A stretch of DNA of 64,000 nt from Vibrio neptunius. Its GTDB lineage: Bacteria > Pseudomonadota > Gammaproteobacteria > Enterobacterales > Vibrionaceae. The translations under genes and the position numbers were made by a program. The notes under the pieces were generated by a model. The model saw only the letters and a program-made list of their open reading frames with translations, was not told where the DNA came from and did no database searches. Shown one piece after another: positions 43,946 through 54,500 of this stretch. The stretch covers positions 1 to 64,000 of the forward strand of contig NZ_JXXU01000019.1 of NCBI RefSeq assembly GCF_000967495.1, written 5' to 3'. Each line of letters opens with the position of its first letter. Positions within the stretch are counted from its first letter, which is position 1.

Positions 43946-45187
43946 ATGAACACCGCTCAAACAACGCTGGGCCTCAAACCACTACTGGCGGTTCTTGCTG
44001 GCGTATACACCATACAAAGCCTCGTTGGGATGTTTACACTGCAAGGGCTACCTGCCGTGTTGCGCTCTGAGGGTATCTCAACCTCTCAAATCGGCTTGTT
44101 TTATTTAGCGATGCTACCATGGGCGTTGAAATTCTTATGGGCACCCTATGTGGAAGCAATGCGAAAGCGCCGCGGACTGTTGAGCCATGGGAAACTGATT
44201 GGTTTTGCCCAATTAGGCGTTGTTGTCATCCTCACTGGAATGGCTTTAACTTCAGCGATACAGCTCCCTGCCCTGTTGTTTATCAGCGTGTTTGCTCTGG
44301 CTTTATTCTCTACTGTTGCAGATATCAGTACGGATGGCTTAGCGGTCGATCGATTGCCGCAAAGAAGTCGTCATTTAGGCAACTCAATGCAAGTCGGAGG
44401 CGCTTACATCGGTGCTCTATTTGGTGGTGGACTTTTCATCTATATGATGGGGGTCTACCAATGGCAAACGGCGCTGTATGTTCTGATGACACTCATTGTT
44501 GCGATGTCACTACCAACAATTGCATTGTTTCGTAAAGAGGTGCCTTCACCACAACTTCAAATCGAATCGTGTCACCCTTCATTGCTCAGGGCCTGGAACA
44601 GTTCCAGCGTTCGTTTGGGGTTACTCATGGTAATAGTATGCCAAATAGGGACACGAGGCGTGCAATCAATGATGATGCCTTATCTGTTTGATCAAGGTCT
44701 TCAATTGACCGATCTAGGTGTACTTGCCGCAGGAGGTGGTGCCATCACTGGACTGATCGGGGTACTAGTCAGTGCCATATTAATGAAACACTTTTCTGCT
44801 CGTACCATGCTGCTAACCTGTTTAAGTTTAGAAGCCTTGGTCTTTGCCTGTTTCTTCCTCGATACGCAAGAGCTCATCATAAGCGCATTCCATTTACCGA
44901 TCCTCTACGTGCTAAGCTCAGCAGTAGCCGCCGCGAAGTTTGTGGCCCTTTATACCCTGATGATGGAATGGGCATACGGCAAGCAAGCTGGTGTGGACTT
45001 CACCCTCTTCCAGTCCACAGACATGGCGGTTGCCATTCTGATGGCACTGGCAAGTGGCATTGTCATCGCCAACTTAGGTTATGGCGCCCACTATGGCATT
45101 GCGGTTATTGCAACTGTCATTGCTTTTGGGCTTGGTTTTCTTCGCCTCTCTACACCAAGGTCATCACCCCAACCTCAAGTTACCTAA
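43946..45187 (+). CDS. irp8: MFS transporter of the siderophore cluster, YbtX/Irp8-like
   Basis: A 413-residue protein with twelve hydrophobic segments. The N-terminal half has LPWALKFLWAPYVEA and FSTVADISTDGLAVD, the second half MMEWAYGKQAGVDFTLFQSTDM, both typical of the signal-transducer/AmpG-type MFS branch to which YbtX belongs. It begins four bases after the receptor stop, with its ribosome site inside the receptor gene. In piscibactin producers the corresponding gene (irp8) is in the same place. Whether it exports the siderophore or imports it across the inner membrane is not settled by sequence. Confidence 0.88.
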   Translation: MNTAQTTLGLKPLLAVLAGVYTIQSLVGMFTLQGLPAVLRSEGISTSQIGLFYLAMLPWALKFLWAPYVEAMRKRRGLLSHGKLIGFAQLGVVVILTGMALTSAIQLPALLFISVFALALFSTVADISTDGLAVDRLPQRSRHLGNSMQVGGAYIGALFGGGLFIYMMGVYQWQTALYVLMTLIVAMSLPTIALFRKEVPSPQLQIESCHPSLLRAWNSSSVRLGLLMVIVCQIGTRGVQSMMMPYLFDQGLQLTDLGVLAAGGGAITGLIGVLVSAILMKHFSARTMLLTCLSLEALVFACFFLDTQELIISAFHLPILYVLSSAVAAAKFVALYTLMMEWAYGKQAGVDFTLFQSTDMAVAILMALASGIVIANLGYGAHYGIAVIATVIAFGLGFLRLSTPRSSPQPQVT

Positions 45188-45196
45188 TCCCATAAC

Positions 45197-45261
45197 GCCC
45201 ACCAATGGTGGGCAAATTTACCCTCTCCCATCAGCCACATGAACGCATGTGGCTTAGGGAG
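45197..45261 (+). promoter_or_regulatory. Two strong hairpins between the transporter and the first NRPS gene
   Basis: GCCCACC-AAT-GGTGGGC (45197-45213) is followed by GCCACATG / CATGTGGC (45234-45253), whose stem extends outward with CTCCC / GGGAG. Neither is followed by a T-run. They may cut or slow transcripts so that synthesis genes are made in lower amounts than the receptor, or protect an mRNA end. Confidence 0.5.
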
Positions 45262-45296
45262 GCTCAACCTAAATTTGATAAAAGTAAGATGCCAAC

Positions 45297-48200
45297 ATGT
45301 CGAATAACACTGATCTAATTACCCAGTTTGAACAGGCGCTCTGCGATACTTATGCACTCTCTCATGCTGCTCTCAATGACGAAGAAAACATGTTCTCACT
45401 AGGCGTGGATTCAATGTTTTTAATGCGTATGGTCAGTCAGTTTAGGCGGGCAGGCTGTAAAGTTAGCCTCAAGCAGCTCTATGCCAGTCCAACACTAGGT
45501 GATGTGCGCGATCTACTTCGTTTACACGCAAGCGGTCAAAAACACCAGCAGGCGCAATCAGAAGTCTCGCCTGCCCGTTTGCCTAGTATGCTCGATGGTC
45601 AGCCGTTTCCGATGACACCAGTACAGCATGCGTATTATGTCGGTCGCGACCCGAATCAGCCGCTGGGAGGCAACGGCTGTCACCTTTATCAAGAGTTTAA
45701 TGGACATCAGCTCGATACCGTTCTCTTAGAACGCGCTCTAAACACTTTAGTCAAACGCCATCCGATGCTGAGCGTCGCATTTCAAAGCGATGGTATGCAA
45801 CGCTGGCAAGCACCAACGAGTCCGATAAAGGTCATTTGTCATGATTTGACAGACATGCCTGCTGAGCAGGCAGACAGTGCCTTGCTCGACTTGAGAGCGA
45901 AACTTAGCCACCGTCCGTTAGACGTACAAAATGGCCAAACGATAGAATTTCACTGTTCTTTACTGCCTCAAGACCAATTCAGAGTGCATGTCAGCATCGA
46001 CCTCTTGGTTATGGATGCCGCGAGCTTTAGCCTGTTTTTTAATGAACTGTCACAACTATTACAGGGCATGCCGTTATCGCCTCGCTCAAAGCACTATGAT
46101 TTTTGCAGCTATCTGGCACAGGAGAAAGCGGAATTGGCTACTGTGCGCCAAGCCGCCAAACAATTCTGGTCCGAGCAAATAGACTCGCTACCTACAGCGC
46201 CAAAGTTTCCTTTGACAAATGAACCGCATCAAATTGGTAAGCCCCAGTTTCATCGTCGTCGCCATACTCTAAATCATGAGCAATGGGCGATATTTCAGAA
46301 ACATGCTTCGGCACATCAAGTCACACCAACCATGGTATTGGCAACCGCTTATGCAGCCGTTCTCTCTAGATGGAGCGGTCAAACCGATCTCCTACTCAAT
46401 CTAACCTTGTTTGATTGCTACCCATTTAACGAAGATGTACAGCACTTACTTGCCGACTTCACCAACATTCTTTTGTTGGATATGCGCCTCGAAGAGAAAA
46501 GCATTGTCGAGTTGGCTCAAACACATCAACAACGCTTCGCTGAAGTCTATGAACATAGGCATCATTCTGGTGTAGAGGTTCTTCGAGAGCTGAAAAAAAA
46601 GGGAACCCATCCGCACGGCGCACCTATCGTCTTTACCAGTAACCTGAACCACTCCCTGTTCGGTGACGATGACTCATCGCCTTTGGGCGAACCTGGTTGG
46701 GGCATCTCACAAACACCTCAGGTCTGGCTCGATTTTGTCGCCTTTAAGCACAAAGACGGCATCATGTTGCAATGGGATAGCGTGGACGCACTGTTTCCGT
46801 CAGGCTTTATGGATAGTCTATTTGCAGCTTTTGTTCAGGTTGTCGAACATCTGGTTGCCAAAAACACAAACTGGTCAGAACCTTTCCCTGATCTCTTACC
46901 GCAGCAACAGAAACGACAAAGGCAAGCTCGTACTCCTCTACCGACTCAACTGCCTGACGGGCTGCTTCACCAACGCATTTTTGATGTTGCTTCGCGCCAC
47001 CCAAATGCGATTGCAGTCGTGCACGACGGGGAGACGATTAGCTTTGAAGCACTGACATTTCGTGCTCAATGCCTCGCCAACCTATTAATCAAAGCGGGCT
47101 TAGAAAAAGACGAACGTGTCGCGATCAGTATGGAGAAAGGTCCTGGCCAAATCATTGCTGCACTTGCCATACTCTACGCAGGAGGCATTTATGTGCCTAT
47201 TGCTCCCGACCAGCCTTTGAGCCGCCGAAAAACTATATTAGATAGCGCGAACATCCGATTTGTATTGCGTTGTCAGAACACACTCTCACGCTACGATTGG
47301 ACAGATGCCGATCATATCGAGTGGCAAACCGCTATCGAGTCTCCGTTGCTATCTCCCCCTCATCAATGCACACCTGATGACACCGCGTACATCATCTATA
47401 CATCAGGCTCTACGGGGATACCTAAAGGTGTCGTGATCTCTCATCAATCGGCTCTGAACACATGCATTGATATCAACCAACGGCACCAAATCAGCACAAA
47501 AGATCGCGTCTTGGCATTATCTGCTCTGCACTTTGATCTGTCTGTTTATGACATATTTGGCGTGCTTTCAGCGGGGGGGGCATTAGTCGTTCCACTTGAA
47601 ACACAACGACGAGATCCTATGGCTTGGGCAGCTCTAGTTGATAAGTACCATGTCACGCTTTGGAATACGGTACCCGCTCTGTTTGACATGTTTTTGACCT
47701 ACTGTGAAGGTATGGGCCTCACGACTCCATCTCATCTCAGAACTGTGATGCTCTCAGGGGATTGGATCGATTTGTCTCTCCCTGAGCGCTACCGTAAGTT
47801 TCGCCCGCAGGGGACGTTCAGTGCCATGGGAGGCGCAACGGAAGCAGCCATTTGGTCAAATGAGTTTTTGGTCGATAAGGTTGATCCAATGTGGCGTTCC
47901 ATTCCCTATGGCTACCCTTTAAGTAATCAAGCCTATCGAGTCGTTGATAGTGCAGGTCGTGATTGCCCTGATTGGGTAGTGGGTGAACTCTGGATTGGTG
48001 GCGTGGGGGTTGCACAAGGTTACTGGAACGATCCTGAACGTACTGAAGCACAATTTATTGAAACTCATGACTCAGTCAGTGGCGAACGTCAGCGATGGTA
48101 TCGGACCGGCGACATGGGATGCTACTGGCCTGACGGCACACTTGAGTTTTTAGGACGTCAGGACACTCAGGTCAAAGTCGGCGGCTATAGGATAGAGTTA

Positions 48201-51200
48201 GGTGATATTGACGCCGCACTTAATCGCATAGATGGTGTTCGTCACGGTGTGAGTTTAGCCCTCAGCCCTTGTGGGGGAAAAGATCGTCAATTAGAAGTGT
48301 TTGTTGTCGCTGAAGGCAATCAACTTTGCGCAAGTTCAACCCCAGACAACAACCTGCCCACAAGCTACAGCGATCTATTTCCTGCCTCGAGTCGTCCGGC
48401 GAACCAGCTTGGGGCAAACGAAGTCGCTCATTTTCTGCTCTATCACCTTTGCACCAGCATCCCTGCAAGTGAAGCATCACGTTCATTCGAGTCTTGGTGT
48501 CATGCTTATGGAGTAGCAGAAGGCTACCAGCCACTATTCAAGCAATGGTGGGCGTTACTCTGTCAGCAAGGTTTAGCAACGCAGTCAGAAACCCATTACC
48601 AATTGCACAACCCAACCGGTCAGTGTCCAAACTGGTTTGAAACACCTTCCGAGTTTACGCACAACAGCGAATTGCTGAAAGCCATCATGACAGGAAGCAA
48701 GCCAGCGCCAGCCCTGTTAGATAGCATACTCTCTCCTGAAGCGTTAATGACTCACAGCCCTGCGTTTCAGGCGCAAATTGGTGCTCTTGCTCAAGGCATA
48801 TCTAATCTGTCATCTCAACTTGGTCGCCCTGTCGTTCTCGCAGAGTATGAAGCCAGAAGCGGTCGAGTCGCGCACGCACTATTGGAACTGTGTGGTCCTG
48901 ACACCCTTCACTATCACGCAATGGACACGTCTTTGTCCCTCGTTCAATCAGCCCAATCAAGATTAGCGCGCTTCTCTCATGCCAGCGTGCATCATTGGGA
49001 TAACAAGGACAACCAGGAGTTGTTCGGTCAATCAGACATCGTCCTGCTCAATAATGTTCTTCACCGACTCAAAGAGCCACAAGCAGGGCTCACCAACGCT
49101 CAAAAACTGCTGACGCCACAAGGCTTGATGCTGGTACTTGAAACTTCCGCGCTAGGAGAAGGTGCACTTATCAGCGCTTTGGTCATGGACCCTGCCCTCT
49201 CAACACTCCCCACTCAGAGCGAACTGCTCACTTGGTTCCAAGATGCTGCCCTGCGTCTCGAGCATAAGCTAGATCAATGGCCTTTGATGGGTTATGCCCT
49301 ACGTAATTTATCTCAGGTCATAGTTCCTGATAGTGAAATTCTAAAAGCAAAACTGGCAGAGCTTTTACCTCAATATATGCTGCCCAAACGCGTCCATTTC
49401 CTGACATCACTGCCACTGAGTCCAAATGGCAAGGTGGATCGCAAGCGATTGGCGCAAAACAATACATCAATGGACGAAGCGCAACCACTTGAATCACCGC
49501 TGCAAACGGAGAACGAACGCGTTTTGGCTCAAGTCTGGCAATCGCTTTTCCCCAAACAGACTTTTGACCGCCACAGTGATTTTTTCTTGCTCGGTGGCGA
49601 CAGCCTGATGGCTACCCGCTGTATTGGCGCGTTGCAAAAGCTCGGATACATTGCCGATCTCACTGATCTTTTCACTCACACAAGGTTAGAAAGCTTTGCC
49701 GCCAAATTGACTCACGCTGAAGCTCAGAAACAGCCGGCCCAACTGATACCAAACCCAGAAGAACGCTACAGACCATTCCCAATGAACGAAGTACAAGAAG
49801 CCTATTGGATTGGCCGACAATCTGGTTTTGCTTTAGGGAATACAAGCGCGCAGTTCTTCGTCGAATTTCGTGTGTCTGAGTTTGATGCACCAAGGTTTAA
49901 TCAGGCGTTTAACCAACTGATTAACCGCCATGATGCACTGAGAACGGTCGTACGCAATCATCAGCAGCAAGTCTTAAGTGACGTTCCTGCTTTCTCAATC
50001 CAATGCCATACCTTCGCTGATATTGACTGTCATGAAGCCGACCTAATTCGCACTGAACTATCCCACCGAGTGAATGACCCTGCATTGTGGCCACTGTTCA
50101 CAATGGAAGCCCTTGTATCGCCAGAACACTCCGATGCTCGACTCTGTATCGGATTAGACAACATGATGTTGGATGGGCTGAGCATGCAGATTTTCTTCTC
50201 AGAGCTCGAAGCTTTGTATCTGAACCCAAGCATTCAGCTTCCGGCGATCGAACTGACATTCCGAGATGTACTTCAGTGGCAGAGCAATCACCGCTCGCCT
50301 CAAGCAGAAGAGCATGCCAAGACCTATTGGCAGCAGCAACTGACTAATCTTCCGCCGGCAGCAACACTTCCATTGCAAGCCGACCCTGCAACTTTGAGTC
50401 GCCCGAAGTTTATACGAGCAGCTGGGACTTTATCGCCACATGAATGGCAAGCTCTCAAAACACAAGCAAGCCGGCATCAGGTAACGCCATCCGTTATTTT
50501 AATGGGTGCATACGCTGCAACGTTAGCAGCATGGGGACGCCAGTCATCGCTAACCCTAAACCTGACTCTGTTTGATCGCCCTGATGTACACCCACAGATT
50601 AATCAGGTGATGGGTGATTTCACCACATTGCTCCTATTGGCTTGGCATCAGGAGGCTAATTGGCTCAGTAGTATCAAACGTCTGCAACAACAACTGGCTC
50701 AAGATTTAAAACACAGTAATGTCTCCGCCGTTTGGGTAATGCGAGAGCTCGCTCGTCAACAGCACTTATCCAGTGCAAGCATGCCCGTCGTATTCACTAG
50801 TGCACTGGGGACTTCCGATGGCGACTTTTTGTCGGATAAAGGCTGGCTAAAACCTGTCTGGGGTATCTCTCAGACACCTCAAGTCTGGCTTGACCATCAA
50901 GTCTATGAGTCCGAAGGAATGTTGTGTCTAAACTGGGACGCGGTTGAAGCACTATTACCTCAACCACTGCTGGATCAGATGTTTGGACACTATGTCGCAT
51001 TGTTAAAAACACTGGCTAATCAACCTCAGAGCTGGTCCCAATCTTTGGCCACTCTGCTGCCTGAACATTCGGAGCCGGTCACCTCTCCGATCCCCCATGC
51101 TACAGGTCAACCGTTGGTCTCTCAATCTAAGAGTAACCGAGGCAAACCAGAAAATGTGCAACGGATTCAGGCAGCCTTTGGTCAAATTGTCTCGACACCG

Positions 51201-51446
51201 ATTGGTGAAAACGACAACTTTTTCGATGCCGGGGCAAGTTCATTGCAGTTAGTCCAACTGCATGGGTTACTCACCCAGCAAGGCGATACGATCTCGGTTA
51301 CAGACCTGTTTACTTATCCTTCACCAGCCTTACTTGCTGGCGCGTATGAGGTATCAACAAAGGGTTCTGAACCTCACTCTGCACGCACCCAACGTCAGCA
51401 GAGACAGACTCAACGCAAACTCACACGCCGACAACGCGTTAACTAA
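45297..51446 (+). CDS. irp2: Irp2/HMWP2-like nonribosomal peptide synthetase
   Basis: A 2049-residue NRPS with the layout of yersiniabactin HMWP2 (2035 aa). It starts with an aryl carrier domain (GVDSM, phosphopantetheine Ser 39). Cy1 runs from about 103, with the cyclisation motif DLLVMD near 234-239. The A domain starts near 558; YIIYTSGSTGIPKG is near 697, and the pocket residues read by eye resemble the cysteine code (DLY, N, S, I, W). An embedded domain of about 330 residues (roughly 1010-1340, methyltransferase/epimerase-like, no glycine-rich SAM motif) follows, then the A10 motif near 1380. PCP1 has Ser 1436, Cy2 has DNMMLD near 1621, and PCP2 has Ser 1982. It should join salicylate and two cysteines and close two thiazoline rings. 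No salicylate-activating enzyme is in the window. The C-terminus is a basic Gln/Arg tail. Confidence 0.95.
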   Translation: MSNNTDLITQFEQALCDTYALSHAALNDEENMFSLGVDSMFLMRMVSQFRRAGCKVSLKQLYASPTLGDVRDLLRLHASGQKHQQAQSEVSPARLPSMLDGQPFPMTPVQHAYYVGRDPNQPLGGNGCHLYQEFNGHQLDTVLLERALNTLVKRHPMLSVAFQSDGMQRWQAPTSPIKVICHDLTDMPAEQADSALLDLRAKLSHRPLDVQNGQTIEFHCSLLPQDQFRVHVSIDLLVMDAASFSLFFNELSQLLQGMPLSPRSKHYDFCSYLAQEKAELATVRQAAKQFWSEQIDSLPTAPKFPLTNEPHQIGKPQFHRRRHTLNHEQWAIFQKHASAHQVTPTMVLATAYAAVLSRWSGQTDLLLNLTLFDCYPFNEDVQHLLADFTNILLLDMRLEEKSIVELAQTHQQRFAEVYEHRHHSGVEVLRELKKKGTHPHGAPIVFTSNLNHSLFGDDDSSPLGEPGWGISQTPQVWLDFVAFKHKDGIMLQWDSVDALFPSGFMDSLFAAFVQVVEHLVAKNTNWSEPFPDLLPQQQKRQRQARTPLPTQLPDGLLHQRIFDVASRHPNAIAVVHDGETISFEALTFRAQCLANLLIKAGLEKDERVAISMEKGPGQIIAALAILYAGGIYVPIAPDQPLSRRKTILDSANIRFVLRCQNTLSRYDWTDADHIEWQTAIESPLLSPPHQCTPDDTAYIIYTSGSTGIPKGVVISHQSALNTCIDINQRHQISTKDRVLALSALHFDLSVYDIFGVLSAGGALVVPLETQRRDPMAWAALVDKYHVTLWNTVPALFDMFLTYCEGMGLTTPSHLRTVMLSGDWIDLSLPERYRKFRPQGTFSAMGGATEAAIWSNEFLVDKVDPMWRSIPYGYPLSNQAYRVVDSAGRDCPDWVVGELWIGGVGVAQGYWNDPERTEAQFIETHDSVSGERQRWYRTGDMGCYWPDGTLEFLGRQDTQVKVGGYRIELGDIDAALNRIDGVRHGVSLALSPCGGKDRQLEVFVVAEGNQLCASSTPDNNLPTSYSDLFPASSRPANQLGANEVAHFLLYHLCTSIPASEASRSFESWCHAYGVAEGYQPLFKQWWALLCQQGLATQSETHYQLHNPTGQCPNWFETPSEFTHNSELLKAIMTGSKPAPALLDSILSPEALMTHSPAFQAQIGALAQGISNLSSQLGRPVVLAEYEARSGRVAHALLELCGPDTLHYHAMDTSLSLVQSAQSRLARFSHASVHHWDNKDNQELFGQSDIVLLNNVLHRLKEPQAGLTNAQKLLTPQGLMLVLETSALGEGALISALVMDPALSTLPTQSELLTWFQDAALRLEHKLDQWPLMGYALRNLSQVIVPDSEILKAKLAELLPQYMLPKRVHFLTSLPLSPNGKVDRKRLAQNNTSMDEAQPLESPLQTENERVLAQVWQSLFPKQTFDRHSDFFLLGGDSLMATRCIGALQKLGYIADLTDLFTHTRLESFAAKLTHAEAQKQPAQLIPNPEERYRPFPMNEVQEAYWIGRQSGFALGNTSAQFFVEFRVSEFDAPRFNQAFNQLINRHDALRTVVRNHQQQVLSDVPAFSIQCHTFADIDCHEADLIRTELSHRVNDPALWPLFTMEALVSPEHSDARLCIGLDNMMLDGLSMQIFFSELEALYLNPSIQLPAIELTFRDVLQWQSNHRSPQAEEHAKTYWQQQLTNLPPAATLPLQADPATLSRPKFIRAAGTLSPHEWQALKTQASRHQVTPSVILMGAYAATLAAWGRQSSLTLNLTLFDRPDVHPQINQVMGDFTTLLLLAWHQEANWLSSIKRLQQQLAQDLKHSNVSAVWVMRELARQQHLSSASMPVVFTSALGTSDGDFLSDKGWLKPVWGISQTPQVWLDHQVYESEGMLCLNWDAVEALLPQPLLDQMFGHYVALLKTLANQPQSWSQSLATLLPEHSEPVTSPIPHATGQPLVSQSKSNRGKPENVQRIQAAFGQIVSTPIGENDNFFDAGASSLQLVQLHGLLTQQGDTISVTDLFTYPSPALLAGAYEVSTKGSEPHSARTQRQQRQTQRKLTRRQRVN

Positions 51447-51501
51447 AGACTAGCTCGAGGTGAGTGCTATTGAGCTCTCACCTCGCAATGAGAGAATAAC
51501 C

Positions 51502-54500
51502 ATGGACAACAACCACTTATATGACAATTGTGACCCAATCGCGGTCATCGGAATGGCGTGTCGGTTGCCTAAAGCTCCAAACATAGACGCTTTTTGGCAC
51601 AATCTGACCAATGGCATTTCAGGTCAATCTTTCTTCAGTATTCAAGAGTTGCAAGCAGCAGGGGTCAATGCTGAGGTTTGCAATCGGGAGCACTTTGTTC
51701 CAAGCGGTGCCGTTATTGATAAACCCGAGTACTTCGATGCCGCGCTTTTCGGCTATTCGCCTGCAGAGGCAACCTCTATTGACCCACAGCAACGCCTCTT
51801 CTTGCAAAATGTATGGCATGCGCTAGAACACGCAGGTTATGCCCCAACGCAAGCGCCATCCAGAACAGGGGTCTTTGGCTCGATAAGAACCAGTACCTAC
51901 CCTTCTTTTGAAGCATTCGATGTCACCCAGGTAGGTCAAGTAAAAGGATTGCAAGCTTTACTGGGCAACGACAAAGATTATCTCGCAACCCGAGTTGCCC
52001 ATAAATTCAATTTCACAGGTCCCGCTTTTACTGTTCAAACCGCCTGTTCCAGCTCGTTGGTTGCTGCGCACCTTGCTTGTGAAAGTCTCAGGTCTGGTGA
52101 GTGTGATATGGCTATCGCTGGTGGCGTAGCGGTGTCGTTCCCGCAAATTTCAGGTTATGAATATCAGCCGGGTATGATTTTCTCACCTGATGGCTTATGC
52201 CGTCCTTTTGATCAGCAGGCCAACGGTACTTTTGGTGGTCACGGCGTTGGCAGTGTTGTGTTGAAGCGCCTAGATGACGCTATCGAAGCTGGAGATACTG
52301 TCCTCGCGGTTCTGCGTGGTAGCGCCATCAATAATGATGGGCAGGATAAAGTTGGCTTCACCGCTCCTTCAGTGAATGGCCAATCTCAGGTTCTGGCAGA
52401 GGCACTCCACCTCGCAGATGTTCAACCTGATGAAGTGGAGATGATCGAGACTCACGGAACAGGCACAAAACTCGGCGATCCTATCGAAGTCACTGCCATC
52501 AAGAATGCTTACTCACGTAGCTCTGGAGCACCAGTATGTCACTTGGGCTCAGTAAAAAGCGGGCTGGGACATCTAGATACCGCAGCAGGTATTGCTTCAC
52601 TCATTAAAACGGTATTGTCGGTATCACGAAAAAAGATCCCGATGTCACTGAATATTGCTCAAGCCAACCCTGAACTTGGCTTAATTGGTTCCAGCTTTGA
52701 CTTAGCAACACAAACACTGGACTGGCAAAGTCCAGTGCGCACCGCCGCAGTCTCCTCTTTTGGCATTGGAGGCACTAACTGCCATATGTTGGTGCAATCT
52801 TCGTCACAGCCAAACCAAACTTCTCAGCCAACCAGAGCAGAAGACAAAGATATTCCTTTGTTCCTGTCGGCCAATTCTCCTAAATCTCTTGGTGACATCG
52901 CTCGTCGTTACTCTGAGCATTTGGAGCAACACCCTAATTGTGCCGACATTGCTTACTCGGCCTTGAGCACTCGTTCATTAGACTTACCGTATCGATTGGC
53001 CGTTTTAAATGCTAATCAAGCTAAACCCGCACTGCGTGCATTTGCAGAATCGGGGGAGGCTTCCCATCAGATTCGTATAGGCCATGTCCAATCGCGCACC
53101 AAGCTGGCATGGACATTTACCGGACAAGGTAGCCAGTTTGAAGGAATGGGTGAAACTTGGTACCAAACCAGTGAGGCTTTCCGACACAGTATCGATCTCA
53201 GCCAGTCCTATACAAAAGGCAAGCTTGAAGTACCGCTAACTGAGATCATGTTTGGCTCAGAAAAAAAATGGCTTTCACGCACCGATGGCGCTCAAGTTGC
53301 CATTGTCGCCTTTGAGATCGCTTTAGCGGCACATTGGAAGTCGAAGGGAATGACTCCAGACGTTGTTTTAGGCCACTCAGTCGGTGAGATCTCAGCGTGT
53401 GTCATTGCTGGCTATCTGAGTCACCAGCAAGCGATCGAACTGGTGATCGAGCGTGGTCAGCGAATGCAGCAATGTACTCAAAACCAACATGGCGCCATGC
53501 TAGCGGCTTTCGCGCCATTGGAGCAACTGAACACCATTTCATCACTAGCAGAGCTGGATCAAGCGGCTCATAACGGTGCTGCGCATTGGGTGTTCTCTGG
53601 AGATATCGAGAAGGTCGAACAGGCCAGCAAAGAACTCGAGGCTGCCGACATTACTTACCATCAATTGGATGTTCCTTGCGCTGCACATTCAAGGCATCTC
53701 GATTCGATGTTGTCATCTTACGCCAACTTCACTCAACACCTGACTCCGACTCAAGGTGAGATCACGCTGATTTCAAGCGTAACAGGCCAAGTCATCCGTT
53801 CATTGAGCGAGCTTAATGCTGACTATTGGACACGCCATGTTCGAGAGACCGTCCAGTTTCAACCGGCGATCGAGCAAGCACTTGCGTTAGATTGTCATAC
53901 CTTTGTGGAAATCGGTCCTAAACCTCACCTTACGTCCATTGGTCGCCGTGAAAGCTGGAGTTTAAAGTCATGCTGGCTTCACGCTGCAGATGAGAATGTG
54001 TTAAGTGAACTGTTTATACTCGGCATTGATGCACCGTGGAAAGAGATGCTCGACATTGCCGGAAGACGATGTGAATTACCACTATATGCCTTTGACGAAC
54101 AACAATATTGGGTTGATTCTCGCCAAGATAAAAAACCGCAGTCGCTAATCACTCCAGAACCCGTAGCAACATACCCTCTGGAACCGTTAACACTGCGTTG
54201 CGCAGTCATAAACGACTTCCTGAGAACTTGTACATCTCGTAAGTCATTCAGCCTGATCGACATTATTCGAGGGGGAAGAATACTCCCTCGCCATCGAGAT
54301 CATATCAAGGCGCTGTTAGATCTCTTGCTATCACAGGGGTATTACCACAAGCAAGGCAAACAGTGGGTGTCGTCTGAATCAGGGCTGCCAAACGCCGACA
54401 TCATCGCTCAGCATTGGCGCTCTGAAACAGAGGGCCATCACTTGGCCAGTGTCCAGCGTACCTGCACACAGTTACTAGCTATAGGGCAGTCCCTGCCAGA

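Noticed and set aside
51460..51501. Upstream GTG start for the Irp1 protein
   Set aside because: The GAGG that could serve it is directly adjacent to the GTG, with no spacing. The ATG at 51502 has GAGAG at a normal distance and the KS domain begins soon after it.
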